Assembly: GCA_019633425.1 (NCBI GenBank)
Contig: WSUB01000074.1
Span: forward strand, 124,831-188,830
Source of the DNA: Tulasnella sp. 424
Taxonomy: Eukaryota > Basidiomycota > Agaricomycetes > Cantharellales > Tulasnellaceae
Direction: 5' to 3'
Length of the DNA stretch: 64,000 nt
A program made the translations under genes and the position numbers. Below, piece by piece: positions 23,247 through 32,873 of this stretch (position 1 is its first letter; every line of letters starts with the position of its first letter). A model generated the notes under the pieces. It was not told where the DNA came from. It saw nothing but the letters and a program-made list of their open reading frames with translations, and did not search any database.

Positions 23247-24860
23247 ATGAACGGACTTCTTGGCATGTTTAATGGGGGCTCCAGTCAAAATATGTTTGGT
23301 GGGCAGTTTTTTGGACATTTAGCTTGGCTAGCCAGCTTCTCGAATGGGCACTTCCCTCGTCCCTTTCATCGAGATAGAACTGTAGGACGAAGCCCCCCTT
23401 CCGGAATTACGACTATTGCGGAAAGACATGCACAGAATGGGCAAAGAAGTACCCGCCGGCAGCAGCCTCCCTGCTCCTCCACCTCAGCAGCGAGGACAAT
23501 GAAATGGATATAATCAACAAGGCCAGACCTTCGCTTCGCTCCATTTTCGAGGACGGAATCAGACGAGGCCGGATCGTGGCACTAGCAAGGCTCTAATTGA
23601 GATTCTTTGCGATAACAAACGCGATCGTTCCTTCGGGAAGAACGGGGCGACCAGTTGAAGCGTAGACCCTCAAATCAGCTTGGACCGACATTTGGTTGAA
23701 TGTCAGCGGTGTAACGGATGTGGGATGTAGGGCGCTTAGTCGAAGGATTGAGAGTGGAGACCCCCTCCGCAGAGAAAAGGCGAAGGTTGCCAACGAGAAT
23801 GAGAGAGGACGTGGAAAATCATAAGCAAGGAGTGCGGTGAAAAGGGAGGAGTCAGCGGGGTGGAAAGTATGAACACATGCGGTTATAAACCAGGAGGGAA
23901 GGTCAAAGACCGAGGGATCGAGGGATCCAAAGTGAGCGGAAAAAATAGGGGTGAAGTGATCCAAGCGCACAGAGGTCAAAGCGGCGAAAGCCAAAAAAGA
24001 CGAAACAAAGGAATAAGAGGGTCCTAGAAAGCAAAAGGTCAAAGCAAGCAAGATCGAGTAGGGGAAAGAGCAGGGTCGAACGGTTGCTAGGAGGGTTAAG
24101 TAAACAAATGGTCGTCAAGGTAAGTCGGGGAAATGCTTTACCATATGGGCGATATCCACAACAAGCACCGCAAGCGCCCGGCCCCCCGATGTACCAAGTG
24201 AGTCCTCCACCAACGTTTTGTATCAGTACCTCCACCTCTCGAATGCTGATCCGTTGATGATACACACGATCAACAGTACTGCCGAATGAAGCCTGCATTT
24301 CAGGGCCACCTATATACTGCTCCAAGACCTGCGGGACCAGTGCAAAGCAAGCCGTGTCGCCACCAATATCACCGCAAACGTCCGGCCAGATGATATGCGA
24401 AGTGAGTTCATCACCGAGGTTTTTCACGGTACCCTCACCCTCACCTCACATACTGATCCATGAATTCTATGAACGATCAATGAATGAAGCCTACATTTCA
24501 GGGACACCCGCACTGCTCCAAGACCTGCGAAGACAGTGCAAAACAAGGCGCGCCGCCACCAATACCACCGCAAACGCTCGGCCAGACGATATGCAAAGTG
24601 AGTTCGTCACCAACGATCAACAGCACTGCCGTATGAAGCTTGCATCTCCCGGCTGCCCATGTTGGTCCAAGACCTGCGGAACCAGTGCAAAGCAAGGTAG
24701 TGAACCGTCACAAGGCTGGGGTGCACCTTCAGCAGAGGGAGGGGCCAAAGTGTGTATTGTAAGTTGAATGGTTCCCTACACAGCTCGAGGAACACCGTCT
24801 GAACATACTTACTTTGACAGAATTGCTGGAACAACCCAAACTATGGGTAATCATATTACG
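23247..24860 (+). pseudogene. Broken zinc-module gene, cassette copy A
   Basis: It parallels the intact gene at 31256-32445. Exon 1 ends in NMF where the intact gene has KMC, so the first cysteine of a zinc module is lost. Exon 2 is interrupted by a foreign insert (about 23515-24150). A 2-base insertion (CTATATACTGC) shifts the next module. Two further YC/HC module exons follow at about 24497-24600 and 24620-24760, one more than in the intact gene. An intact product is unlikely. Confidence 0.75.
23515..24150. other. Insertion of about 630 bases inside the broken zinc-module gene
   Basis: The paralogues at 27165 and 31615 run straight from GGATATAAT to ATCCACAAC; here about 630 bases lie between. 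The insert has no clear inverted repeats. On its minus strand a short frame starting MSVQADLRVYAS (start near 23689) ends at 23593 and looks like the beginning of a captured gene. Its origin is unknown. Confidence 0.5.
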
Positions 24861-25355
24861 AAAAAGAATCGACCCGTAGTTGACTAAGCTGTCTCCTGAG
24901 GACTTTTGTATGTCCACCCTGCCTACATTGTACTTGGTGCATCCCATAGATCCCCGGTCATTCATGGTAGCCCCACGTAGGTCCCTGGTTATGCATGATA
25001 GGAGCTCATGATTTCTTCCTGACTCGCATTCAGCTATGGCTTTGGGATCGGTACGTCTCATGAGTGTCCCAGACCAATATATAGCACCAATAAAGAGCGG
25101 ATACCAGTTCCATTTATATGTCCAAAGCATAGATATCAAACACGTCTGATCGTTCACGAAGTGGCGGAAGGCAATTTAGTGGGAGATGGGAGAAGCATCA
25201 ATGGTTTGGATGGTAATGGTTGGCGTGGTGGGATGGGAGTTCTTTCATTAATGAAATGGAGCAGTCGGGATTGCGACGATGGTTCCGCTGGCAACCCCTC
25301 CACTCAAATTGTAATTTCAACTGTAGAATGATCAAAGTACACTTCGATCGAGAAG
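24861..25355. other. Spacer between cassettes A and B
   Basis: Bases 24861-25090 parallel 27660-27905. Bases 25140-25250 parallel the 3' tail of the DUF2236 gene. No gene seen. Confidence 0.5.
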
Positions 25356-26320
25356 TCATACAGACTTTGCAGCCTTGTTGAACTTGCTGGCGAGTTCCCA
25401 TCCTGTCGCAAGGGGGAACAGCCTCGCGTCGATGGTGAAACCTCGTTTCTCGTACGCTGCGGAAACGGAAAGTCGAGTGGTTGTCAGCCTGCATCGCTCC
25501 TCTCCGGAGTTTGGGGCAGATCGTCACCTCGAAACTCATCCATAAGAGAATCAAGTTCAACTACGCGCCTGACAATGTGTTCGCCCTCGTCAAGCTTCTG
25601 CTTTGGCGAAGAAGGGTAGTCGTCTAGCAGGACTCTGACCACGACAAGCTTCATGTTGGCACTCGTCATTCCTATAAAACTCGAAGGGTTCAGTAGAGGA
25701 CTTCAATGGTTGGGTGAGGGCTTCCGTCAGACGCACCCGGATCCGACACCAGGAGAGGAGAAGATTCGATGACTTCATGGGCTTTGTAACCCGTTTCTTC
25801 TTCCAGTTCTCGAATAGCAGCGGCTTCAGGAGACTCTCCCTCATCAATGAGACCTACATCGCATCCACAATATCAATGAAAGGAAGGAAAGAGCTGTGGA
25901 TTGGGTGCAACGGACCGGCAGGCAACTCGATGACGAACTTCTCCACGGGCGGGCGGTATTGTTCGATGATAATCGTGGACGGTTTGAAGTCCGACTTCTT
26001 GGACTCTAGGAGAGCCAGGATAGCGACGGCTGCGGACGAACGTTATGGCGCCTTTTTTTGCAGGAGGGGACGTGTGAGGCTGACGAACCGTCAACCTCCC
26101 CTTTCCGTGTCGTCCTCTCTGCGACCTCCCATATTTTCTGTAGAAAATGAGCCCATAGTAGATAATAAATAAGCCCACGGCGTCACGAGGCCGGGTTTCC
26201 CCTTACGTCTGTATTGTCTTGATTCTTCCACTCGATTTTCTTGAGCGTCACCCATTTGGCTTGGTCGGTGGGGAGCGATTTTCTTGAAACAATTCGGGGG
26301 AGCTGTTCCTGTTGAGACAT
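25356..26320 (-). CDS. ADP-ribose pyrophosphatase, NUDIX family, copy B
   Basis: Six exons (26320-26207, 26137-26089, 26029-25916, 25853-25737, 25671-25528, 25456-25356) with exactly the exon lengths of copy A again give 212 aa. The Nudix box is intact (REL-EEETGY) and SDPGMTSANM follows after splicing. Near the C-terminus copy A's [11 protein letters not shown] is changed to [11 protein letters not shown], so substrate handling or stability might differ. The frame, start, stop and all ten splice borders are kept, which argues for a working gene. Its methyltransferase neighbour is truncated. Confidence 0.8.
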
Positions 26321-26817
26321 TGATCTACGAGTAGCTATTCTACAGCTGGAAGATGAGACGATAATGGGTGACTCGACGTGGTTCGAACCAAGTGAACTAG
26401 TGAGGACATGCTGATGGAGCTTGCTATGACGGAGTTAGCCGGCAGACTTTGCACTCAAAGTGGACCGATATTTCCGGGCGCCGCACCTCTAGGCCCTGAT
26501 ATCAGTCCAGCAAAAATCAGTCGAACAATCTTATTTGCCCACTCGTAAGACTTATAAACAAGGCACTTACCACTTTTCTGCTACTCTCACCAGCTCTTAA
26601 CAGCAGCCCTCCCCTCCGACCAACTCCTTCCTCTCCAGGTGAGCTGACCTTTCTCTCATTCTTTGATTCTTTGTGCAGAGCGAAACGCGTTTCCGCAGGC
26701 CGCCCAACTTTCTTTGCACAACGAAAGACGTGGAACTAACGTTTTTCTTTCTCCCCTTTGTTGGCAGCCTTATACCTTCACCTCTTCCCTTCCTCTCCCT
26801 TCTCTCATCGCCACAGA

Positions 26818-27174
26818 ATGTCTCCAGTGCCAAGCGCTGACGGTCGTGTCAACTCCCGCGTCGCCAAATACGTTGGTTTCTTCGAGAAGGACTCCACAAA
26901 AGATGGCCAAGCCCATCAAGAAAACCGCTTAGAAAACTACACTGAAGTCGTCAATGGTGCGTCATCTTGTTCTAATTTGCACAGAGTTCAACGGCTGATA
27001 GGTGATGCAGGTTACTACGATGGTGCCACCGAACTGTACGAATATGGTTGGGGCGAGAGCTTCCACTTCTCAAGATTCTACAAGGGTGCAAGCAGGACCT
27101 CCTGGATGGGGCCGCAGCCTCCCCTTCCTGCTCCCCCACCTCAGCAGCAAGGACAATGGAATGGATATAATTAA
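26818..27174 (+). pseudogene. Truncated methyltransferase copy B fused to a zinc-module exon
   Basis: Exon 1 (26818-26956) and most of exon 2 (from 27011) parallel copies A and C up to RFYKG. At about 27088 the sequence jumps into exon 2 of the zinc-module gene (Pro/Gln-rich PPPQQQGQWNGYN), and a stop follows at 27172-27174. The SAM-binding domain is lost, so no methyltransferase activity is expected. If the 5' part is transcribed, a short fusion peptide of about 100 aa could form. Confidence 0.8.
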
Positions 27175-27700
27175 TATCCACAACAAGCACTGCAAGCGCC
27201 CGGCCCCCCGATGTGCCAAGTGAGTCGTCCACCAACGTTTTGTACCAGTACCCTCACCTCTCGAATGCTGATCCGTTGATGATACGCACGATCAACAGTA
27301 CTGCCGAATGAAGCCTGTATTTCAGGGCCACCTATACTGCTCCAAGACCTGCGGGACAGGTGCAAAGCAAGCCGCGCCGCCACCAATGTCACCGCAAACG
27401 TCCGGCCAGATGATGTGCGAAGTGAGTTCATCACCAACAATCTACAGCACTTCCGTATGAAGCTTGCATTTCCGGGCAACCCTTGTTGTTCCAGGACCTG
27501 CGGAACCAGTGCAAAGCAAGGTAGTGAACCGCCACAAGGCTGGGGCGCACCTTCAGCAGTGGGAGGGGCCAACGTGTGTATTGTAAGTTGAATGGTTCCC
27601 CATACAGCTCGACGAACACCCTCTGAACATACTTACTTTGACAGAGTTGCTGGAACACCCCAAACTAAGGGTAATCATATTACGAAAAGGAATCGACCCG
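27175..27700 (+). pseudogene. 3' part of the zinc-module gene, cassette copy B
   Basis: It continues the fused segment. One complete module exon (about 27301-27420, YCRMKP...YCSKTC...MCE) remains, followed by a damaged one (HFRMKL...CCSRTC, first Cys replaced by Phe) and a final SC/NC stub. It has lost its own start and first exon. Confidence 0.65.
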
Positions 27701-28150
27701 TAGTTGACTAAGCTGTCTCCTGAGGACTTTTGTATGTCCACCCTGCCTACATTGTACTTGGTGCATTCCATAGATCCCAGGCCACTCATGGTAGCCCCAC
27801 GTAGCTCCCTGACTATGCATGTTATGAGCTCATAATTTATTCCTGGTTCTCATTCATCTACGGCTTTGGGATCGGTGCATCTCATGAGTGTCCCAGACCA
27901 ATATATAGCAAACACACCTGACCGATCATGTAGTGAGTGATAGCAGGTTCACGAAGAGGCGGAAGGCAATTTAGTGGGAGATGGGAGAAGCATCAATGGT
28001 TTGGATGGTAATGGTTGGCATGATGGGATGGGAGTTCTTTCATTAATGAAATGGAGCAGTCAGGATCGTGACGATGGCTCCTCTAGTAATCCCTCCACTC
28101 AAATTGTAATTTCAACTGTAGAATGATCAAAGTACACTTCGATCGAAAAG
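27701..28150. other. Spacer between cassettes B and C
   Basis: It parallels 24900-25355, including the DUF2236 3' tail at about 27950-28050. No gene seen. Confidence 0.5.
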
Positions 28151-29095
28151 TCATGCAGACTTTGCAGCCTCGTTGAACTTGCTGGCGAGTTCCCATCTTG
28201 TCGCAAGGGGGAACAGCCTCGCGTCGATGGTGAAACCTCGTTTCTCGTACGCTGCCGCGGAAACGGAAAATCGAGTGGTTGTCAGCTTGCATCGCTCCTC
28301 TCCGTAGTTCGGGGCAGATCGTCACCTCGAAACTCATCCATAAGAGACTCAAGTTCAACTACGCGCCTGACGATGTGCTCGCCCTCGTCCAGCTTCTGCT
28401 CTGGCGAAGAAGGGTAGTCGTCTAGCAGGACTCTGACCACGACAAGCTTCATGTTGGCATTCGTCATTCTTATAAAACTCGAAAGATTCAGTAGAGAACT
28501 TCAATGGTCGGGTGAGGGCTTCCGCGATGACTTCATGTAACCCGTTTCTTCTTCCAGTTCTCGAATAGCAGCGGCTTCAGGGGACTCTCCCTCATCAATG
28601 AGACCTACACCGCATCCACAATATCAATGAAAGAAAGGAAAGTGCTGTGGATTGGGCGCAACGGACTGGCTTGAGCACAACGGACTGGCTGGCAACTCGA
28701 TGACGAACTTCTCCACGGGCGGGCGGTATTGTTCGATGATAATCGTGGAGGGTTTGGAGTCCGACTTCTTGGACTCTAGGAGAGTCAGGATAGCGACGGC
28801 TGGGGGCGAAGGTTATGGCACCATTTTTTGCAGGAAAAGAACGTGTGAGGCCGACGAACCGTCAACCTCCCCTTTCCGGGTCGTCCTCTTTGCGACCTCC
28901 CATATTTTCTGTACAAAATGAGCCCATAGTAGAGAATGAATAAGCCCACGGCGTCACGAGGCCGGGTCTCGCCTTACGTCTGTATTGTCCTGATTTTTCC
29001 ACTCGATTTTCTTGAGCGTCACCCACTTGGCTTGGTCGGTGGGGAGCGATTTCCTTGAACCGATTCGGGGGAGCTGTTCCTGTTGCAAGAGACAT
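28151..29095 (-). pseudogene. ADP-ribose pyrophosphatase copy C, inactivated
   Basis: It parallels NUDIX copies A and B along its full length but carries two clear defects. Four extra bases right after ATGTCT put the start out of frame with the rest, and an upstream TGA closes the correct frame. A deletion of about 50 bases directly after the Nudix box (REL-EEETGY) removes the SDPG codons and the splice donor of intron 4. The other exons are well kept, so the loss is recent. Confidence 0.8.
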
Positions 29096-29545
29096 CAATC
29101 TACGACTAGCTATTCTGCGGCTGGGACTGGGACGATAGTCGGTGACCTCGGCGTGGTTCGAACCAAGGAGACTAGTGAAGACAAAGTGGACCGATATTTC
29201 CGGGCGCCGCACCTCTGGGCCCTGATATCAGTCTAGCAAAAGGCAATCGAACGATTCTATTTACCCACTCGTAAGACTTATAAACGAGGCATTTCCACTT
29301 TTCTGTTACACTCACCAGCTCTTAACAGCAGCCCTCCCCTCCGACCAACTGTTTCCTCTCCAAGTGAGCTGACCTTTCTCTCATCCTTTGATTCTTTGTG
29401 CAGAGCGAAACGCATTTCCGCGGGTCGCCGCCCAACTTTCTTTGCACAACGAAAGACGTGGAACTAACGTTTTTCTTTCTCCCCTTTGTTGGCAGCCTTA
29501 TACCTTCACCCCTTCCTTTCCTCTCCCCTCTCTCATCGTCAAAGA
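29096..29545. promoter_or_regulatory. Divergent region before methyltransferase C
   Basis: It parallels 21062-21562 with a deletion of about 50 bases near 29180. It includes the methyltransferase leader and its probable 5' untranslated intron. Confidence 0.45.
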
Positions 29546-30916
29546 ATGTCTCCAGTACAAAGCGCTGACGGTCGTGTCAACTCCCGCGTCGCCAACTACG
29601 TTGGTTTCTTCGAGAAGGACTCCTCAAAAGATGGCCAAGCCCATCAAGAAAACCGCTTAGAAAACTACATTGAAGTCGTCAATGGTGCGTCATCTTGTTC
29701 TTCTTTGCACAGAGTTCAACGGCTGATAGGTGATGCAGGTTACTACGATGGTGCCACCGAACTGTACGAATATGGTTGGGGCGAAAGCTTCCACTTCTCA
29801 AGATTCTACAAGGGTGAAGCATTCAGGGAATCTGTACGTCTCTATTCTTGAGACATCCGTCCTCCTTGCCTGCAGGTGCTCAATGGTACTCGTCGACGTA
29901 GCTTGCTCGTCACGAACACTACCTCGCTGCCCAAATGGGCCTCAAGCCCGGTATGCGCGTCCTCGACGTGGGATGCGGCATTGGTGGCCCCACATGCGAG
30001 ATCGCCCGATTCACCGACTGCAACATTACTGGTCTGAACAACAACGACTTCCAGGTCCGTCGTGCAAGGAGGTACACCGCCAAGGCTGGCTTATCGGAGC
30101 AGGTCAACTTCGTCACGGGTGACTTTACCAAGCTCGCTTCACAGTTCGGAGAAAATCAATTCGATGCAGGTATGTCGGTGACCAACTGGCCATTGGAAGA
30201 TTGCTCTGGCTGACTGTTTGGGAATCTTCGTAACAGTGTATGCGATTGAAGCCACGGTCCACGCCCCCACATTCGAGAGCGTGTACGGTGAAATTTACAA
30301 AGTCTTGAAGCCTGGAGGAACGGTACGCATGGATATATTACGACATTGGCCGTACTTCGAGGCTGACTTTACCTCTTCTTCAGTTCGGTGTCTACGAATG
30401 GGTCATGACCGATGCTTGGGACCCCTCGATCCCAGAACACAAAGCCATTGCCCACGGCATCGAAATTGGCGACGGTATCCCCGAGATGCGTACTCGAAAG
30501 GAAGCTCGCAAGGCATTGGTCACCGTTGGCTTCGACATCGTGCACGAGGAAGACTTGGCAGAGCGCCCTGACCCCATCCCGTGGTACTACCCTCTCGAGG
30601 GCGACTTCAGCAAGGCCCAGACATGGGGTGACTACTTCACCGTTTTCCGGACGACCAAGTTCGGTATGTGGACGACGAGCACTGGTGTCTGGGTGTTGGA
30701 GAAGTTCGGCTTGGTGCCCCAGGGAACTTGGGCTGTTGGTGAGACGTTGAAGGTTGCGGCCAAGGCTTTGGTTGATGGCGGCAGGACTAAGGTCAGTACT
30801 GTCCGCTGCTCAAATCTTGCAAGAGTTTGTCGCTGATGTCATGTTCTTCTACCCTTGTCCAATAGCTCTTCACTCCTATGTTGCTCTACGTCTGCCGCAA
30901 GCCCGCCTCAGCATAG
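29546..30916 (+). CDS. erg6: Sterol C-24 methyltransferase (ERG6-like), copy C
   Basis: Six exons (29546-29684, 29739-29833, 29902-30169, 30237-30322, 30384-30791, 30866-30916) with the same lengths as copy A give 348 aa. [11 protein letters not shown] is intact and the sterol-site segment reads [11 protein letters not shown], closer to the usual Erg6 form than copy A. After the glycine-rich motif, however, it has PTCEIAR where copy A has PAREIAR, and VTGDF for VKGDF. Both copies may work; these changes beside the SAM site suggest copy C may be less constrained. Confidence 0.88.
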
Positions 30917-31255
30917 ATTTCGGGTTCTTGGTTCTAGATCTGGGTCACGACTTTGCCTATTGCTTTATTCTACTTGCTTTCATGATGAAATAGACGCGTA
31001 TTTTCTCTAGTCTTACCTGCGATTCGAAGCATTCGAGCCTAGCCCGCGTAACATTTTCGCTTGACACTAGCGTCTTGGAGTCTTCCGTCGCAAGCTCCAT
31101 GTTTCGCTCATCGTTTTCTCATTAGGGGTGGTCGTGAGAGGGTTGATCAGGAACAAGACATGGACCCGAAGTTTGGATCTGTTTACTTGGAGATATATAT
31201 CTGTGACCTGTGCCTCGTTGCGGCTTGTCACTTGCATCAACCACTCGCATTCACC

Positions 31256-32445
31256 ATGAACGGATTCCTTGGGGGCATCTTTAATGGGGGCTCCAGTCAA
31301 AAGATGTGTATGGTGAGCAGTTTTGCGTGTCATACTGACATTTAGCTTGGCTAACCAGCTTCTCGAATGGGCACTTCCCTCACCCTTTCATCGAGATAGA
31401 ACTGTGGAACGAAACCCGCTTTCCAGAATTACAACTATTGCGGAAAGACATGCGCAGAATGGGCGAAGAAGAACCCGCCGGCAGCAGGACCTGGATGGGG
31501 GCAGCAGCATCCCCCTCCTGGACCACCGCAGGGATGGGGAGGAGGATATGGGGGTTACGGAGGTCCCCCTCCTGGTCCCCCACCACCTCAGCAGCAAGGG
31601 CCATGGAATGGATATAATCAATATCCACAACAACCACAGCAAGCGCCCGGTCCCCCGATGTGCCAAGTGAGTCCTCCACCAACGTTTTGTATCGGTACCT
31701 CACCTCTCGTATGCTGATCCGTTGATGATACGCACGATCAACAGTACTGCCGAATGAAGCCTGCATTTCAGGGCCACCAATACTGCTCCAAGACCTGCGG
31801 GACAAGTGCAAAGCAAGGCGCGCCACCACCGCCACCCCCAATGCCACCCCAAATGCCACCTCAAGCGCACGGTCCGCCTCCTGCTCCTTATGGTGGGTAC
31901 GGACCCGGTCCACAAGGAGGCCAGTGGCAACAACAGGGACCTCCTCAAGGATGGCAGCCTCAGCAGCCAGGAGGTCAATGGAGGGGGGGCCCTCCCCAAG
32001 GCGGTCAAGGTTGGGGTGGACCTCCTCAAAACTGGGGGCAGAACGGACCGCCGCGGAGGCGGAATAACCGCTCCATGCCCGGAGGCTACGGAGACGACGA
32101 AGAAGACTGGCCCGACGATGAAGACGAAGAAGACTATGATGATGCGCCGCGGCGTCCTCCCAAGCGCACATCTATAGGAAAGAAGAAAATGTGTATCGTA
32201 CGTCAAAGCTTTTCCCTATCCGTGTCCGACTCGAGGAACAACCCCTCTCAAACGCACTTGCCTTTTGATAGAATTGCCAGGCCAACCCGAGCTTTGGAAA
32301 ATCAGAATTCTGTAGCAAGCCGTGCAAGTTAGAAGCTGACTCGAAGCTTAGAGACAACAAGGGATCTGGTCCGGGTCGGCGAGCTACGACGGCTGGCGGC
32401 TCTGCTCGTCGCCGGGCTGCTACTGATTATGACGATTTTGACTAA
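31256..32445 (+). CDS. Cys-rich zinc-module protein without transferase domain
   Basis: Exons 31256-31312, 31400-31666, 31745-32197 and 32272-32445 give 316 aa. There are three modules of the form C-x2-C-x(9-10)-C-x3-C (for example C..C, YNYCGKTC), each expected to bind zinc. All introns are phase 0 and fall between the first and second cysteine of a module (MCM/NC, MCQ/YC, MCI/NC). Linkers are rich in Pro, Gly and Gln, with an acidic Asp/Glu stretch and basic tail. The modules match those at the N-termini of the transferase genes next door, so this looks like a relative that lost, or never had, that domain. Role unknown; protein or nucleic-acid binding is plausible. Confidence 0.8.
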
Positions 32446-32873
32446 CCAACGATCGTCACTGTACTTCTACAAAACAAATGTTTTCACTCTTCTGTCACCC
32501 TTTTATATATTTCCCTTTCAGGCGTCTCTCCTTGCCGCTTTAGGTTCCTTTTTGTTACGTCCTAGTCGAACGCTTGAACATTTGCTCTCAATTGTCAAAG
32601 GTCCATTTTTCTTCCTTTTTCGGCGAGGCTTCTTTTTGTTTGGGCACGGGGGGATCAGTTTCCACACCTTCCTATCGTACCATGATCGGCCATGAGGCAG
32701 AAAGGAGGGAAGCGTGAATTGCGGAAATATCATTTCAAGGGAGCGGTGTTGGGGGTCCCAGCCACATTTGTTCCAAACCACCACTACCCTCTCTGCACCG
32801 GAACCTGTCGTCATAAGTAAGTCAGAACGCCGAACCATCTTAACAGTCCACAACCTGATACTTCGAAGCTTCG
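32446..32873. other. Intergenic, no gene seen
   Basis: 3' region of the zinc-module gene and promoter of the first transferase gene. Confidence 0.4.

Larger units (their letters stand above)
19880..32445. repeat. Triplicated cassette: DUF2236 tail, NUDIX, methyltransferase, zinc-module gene
   Basis: Three direct copies are seen: A about 19880-25130, B about 25140-27910, C about 27915-32445. Each begins with a DUF2236 tail and has a minus-strand NUDIX gene, a plus-strand methyltransferase and a plus-strand zinc-module gene. A to B and B to C are separated by a shared spacer ending in CCAGACCAATATATAGCA. Copy B has a deletion that removes most of the methyltransferase; A and B have damaged zinc-module genes; C has a damaged NUDIX gene. 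Confidence 0.75.
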
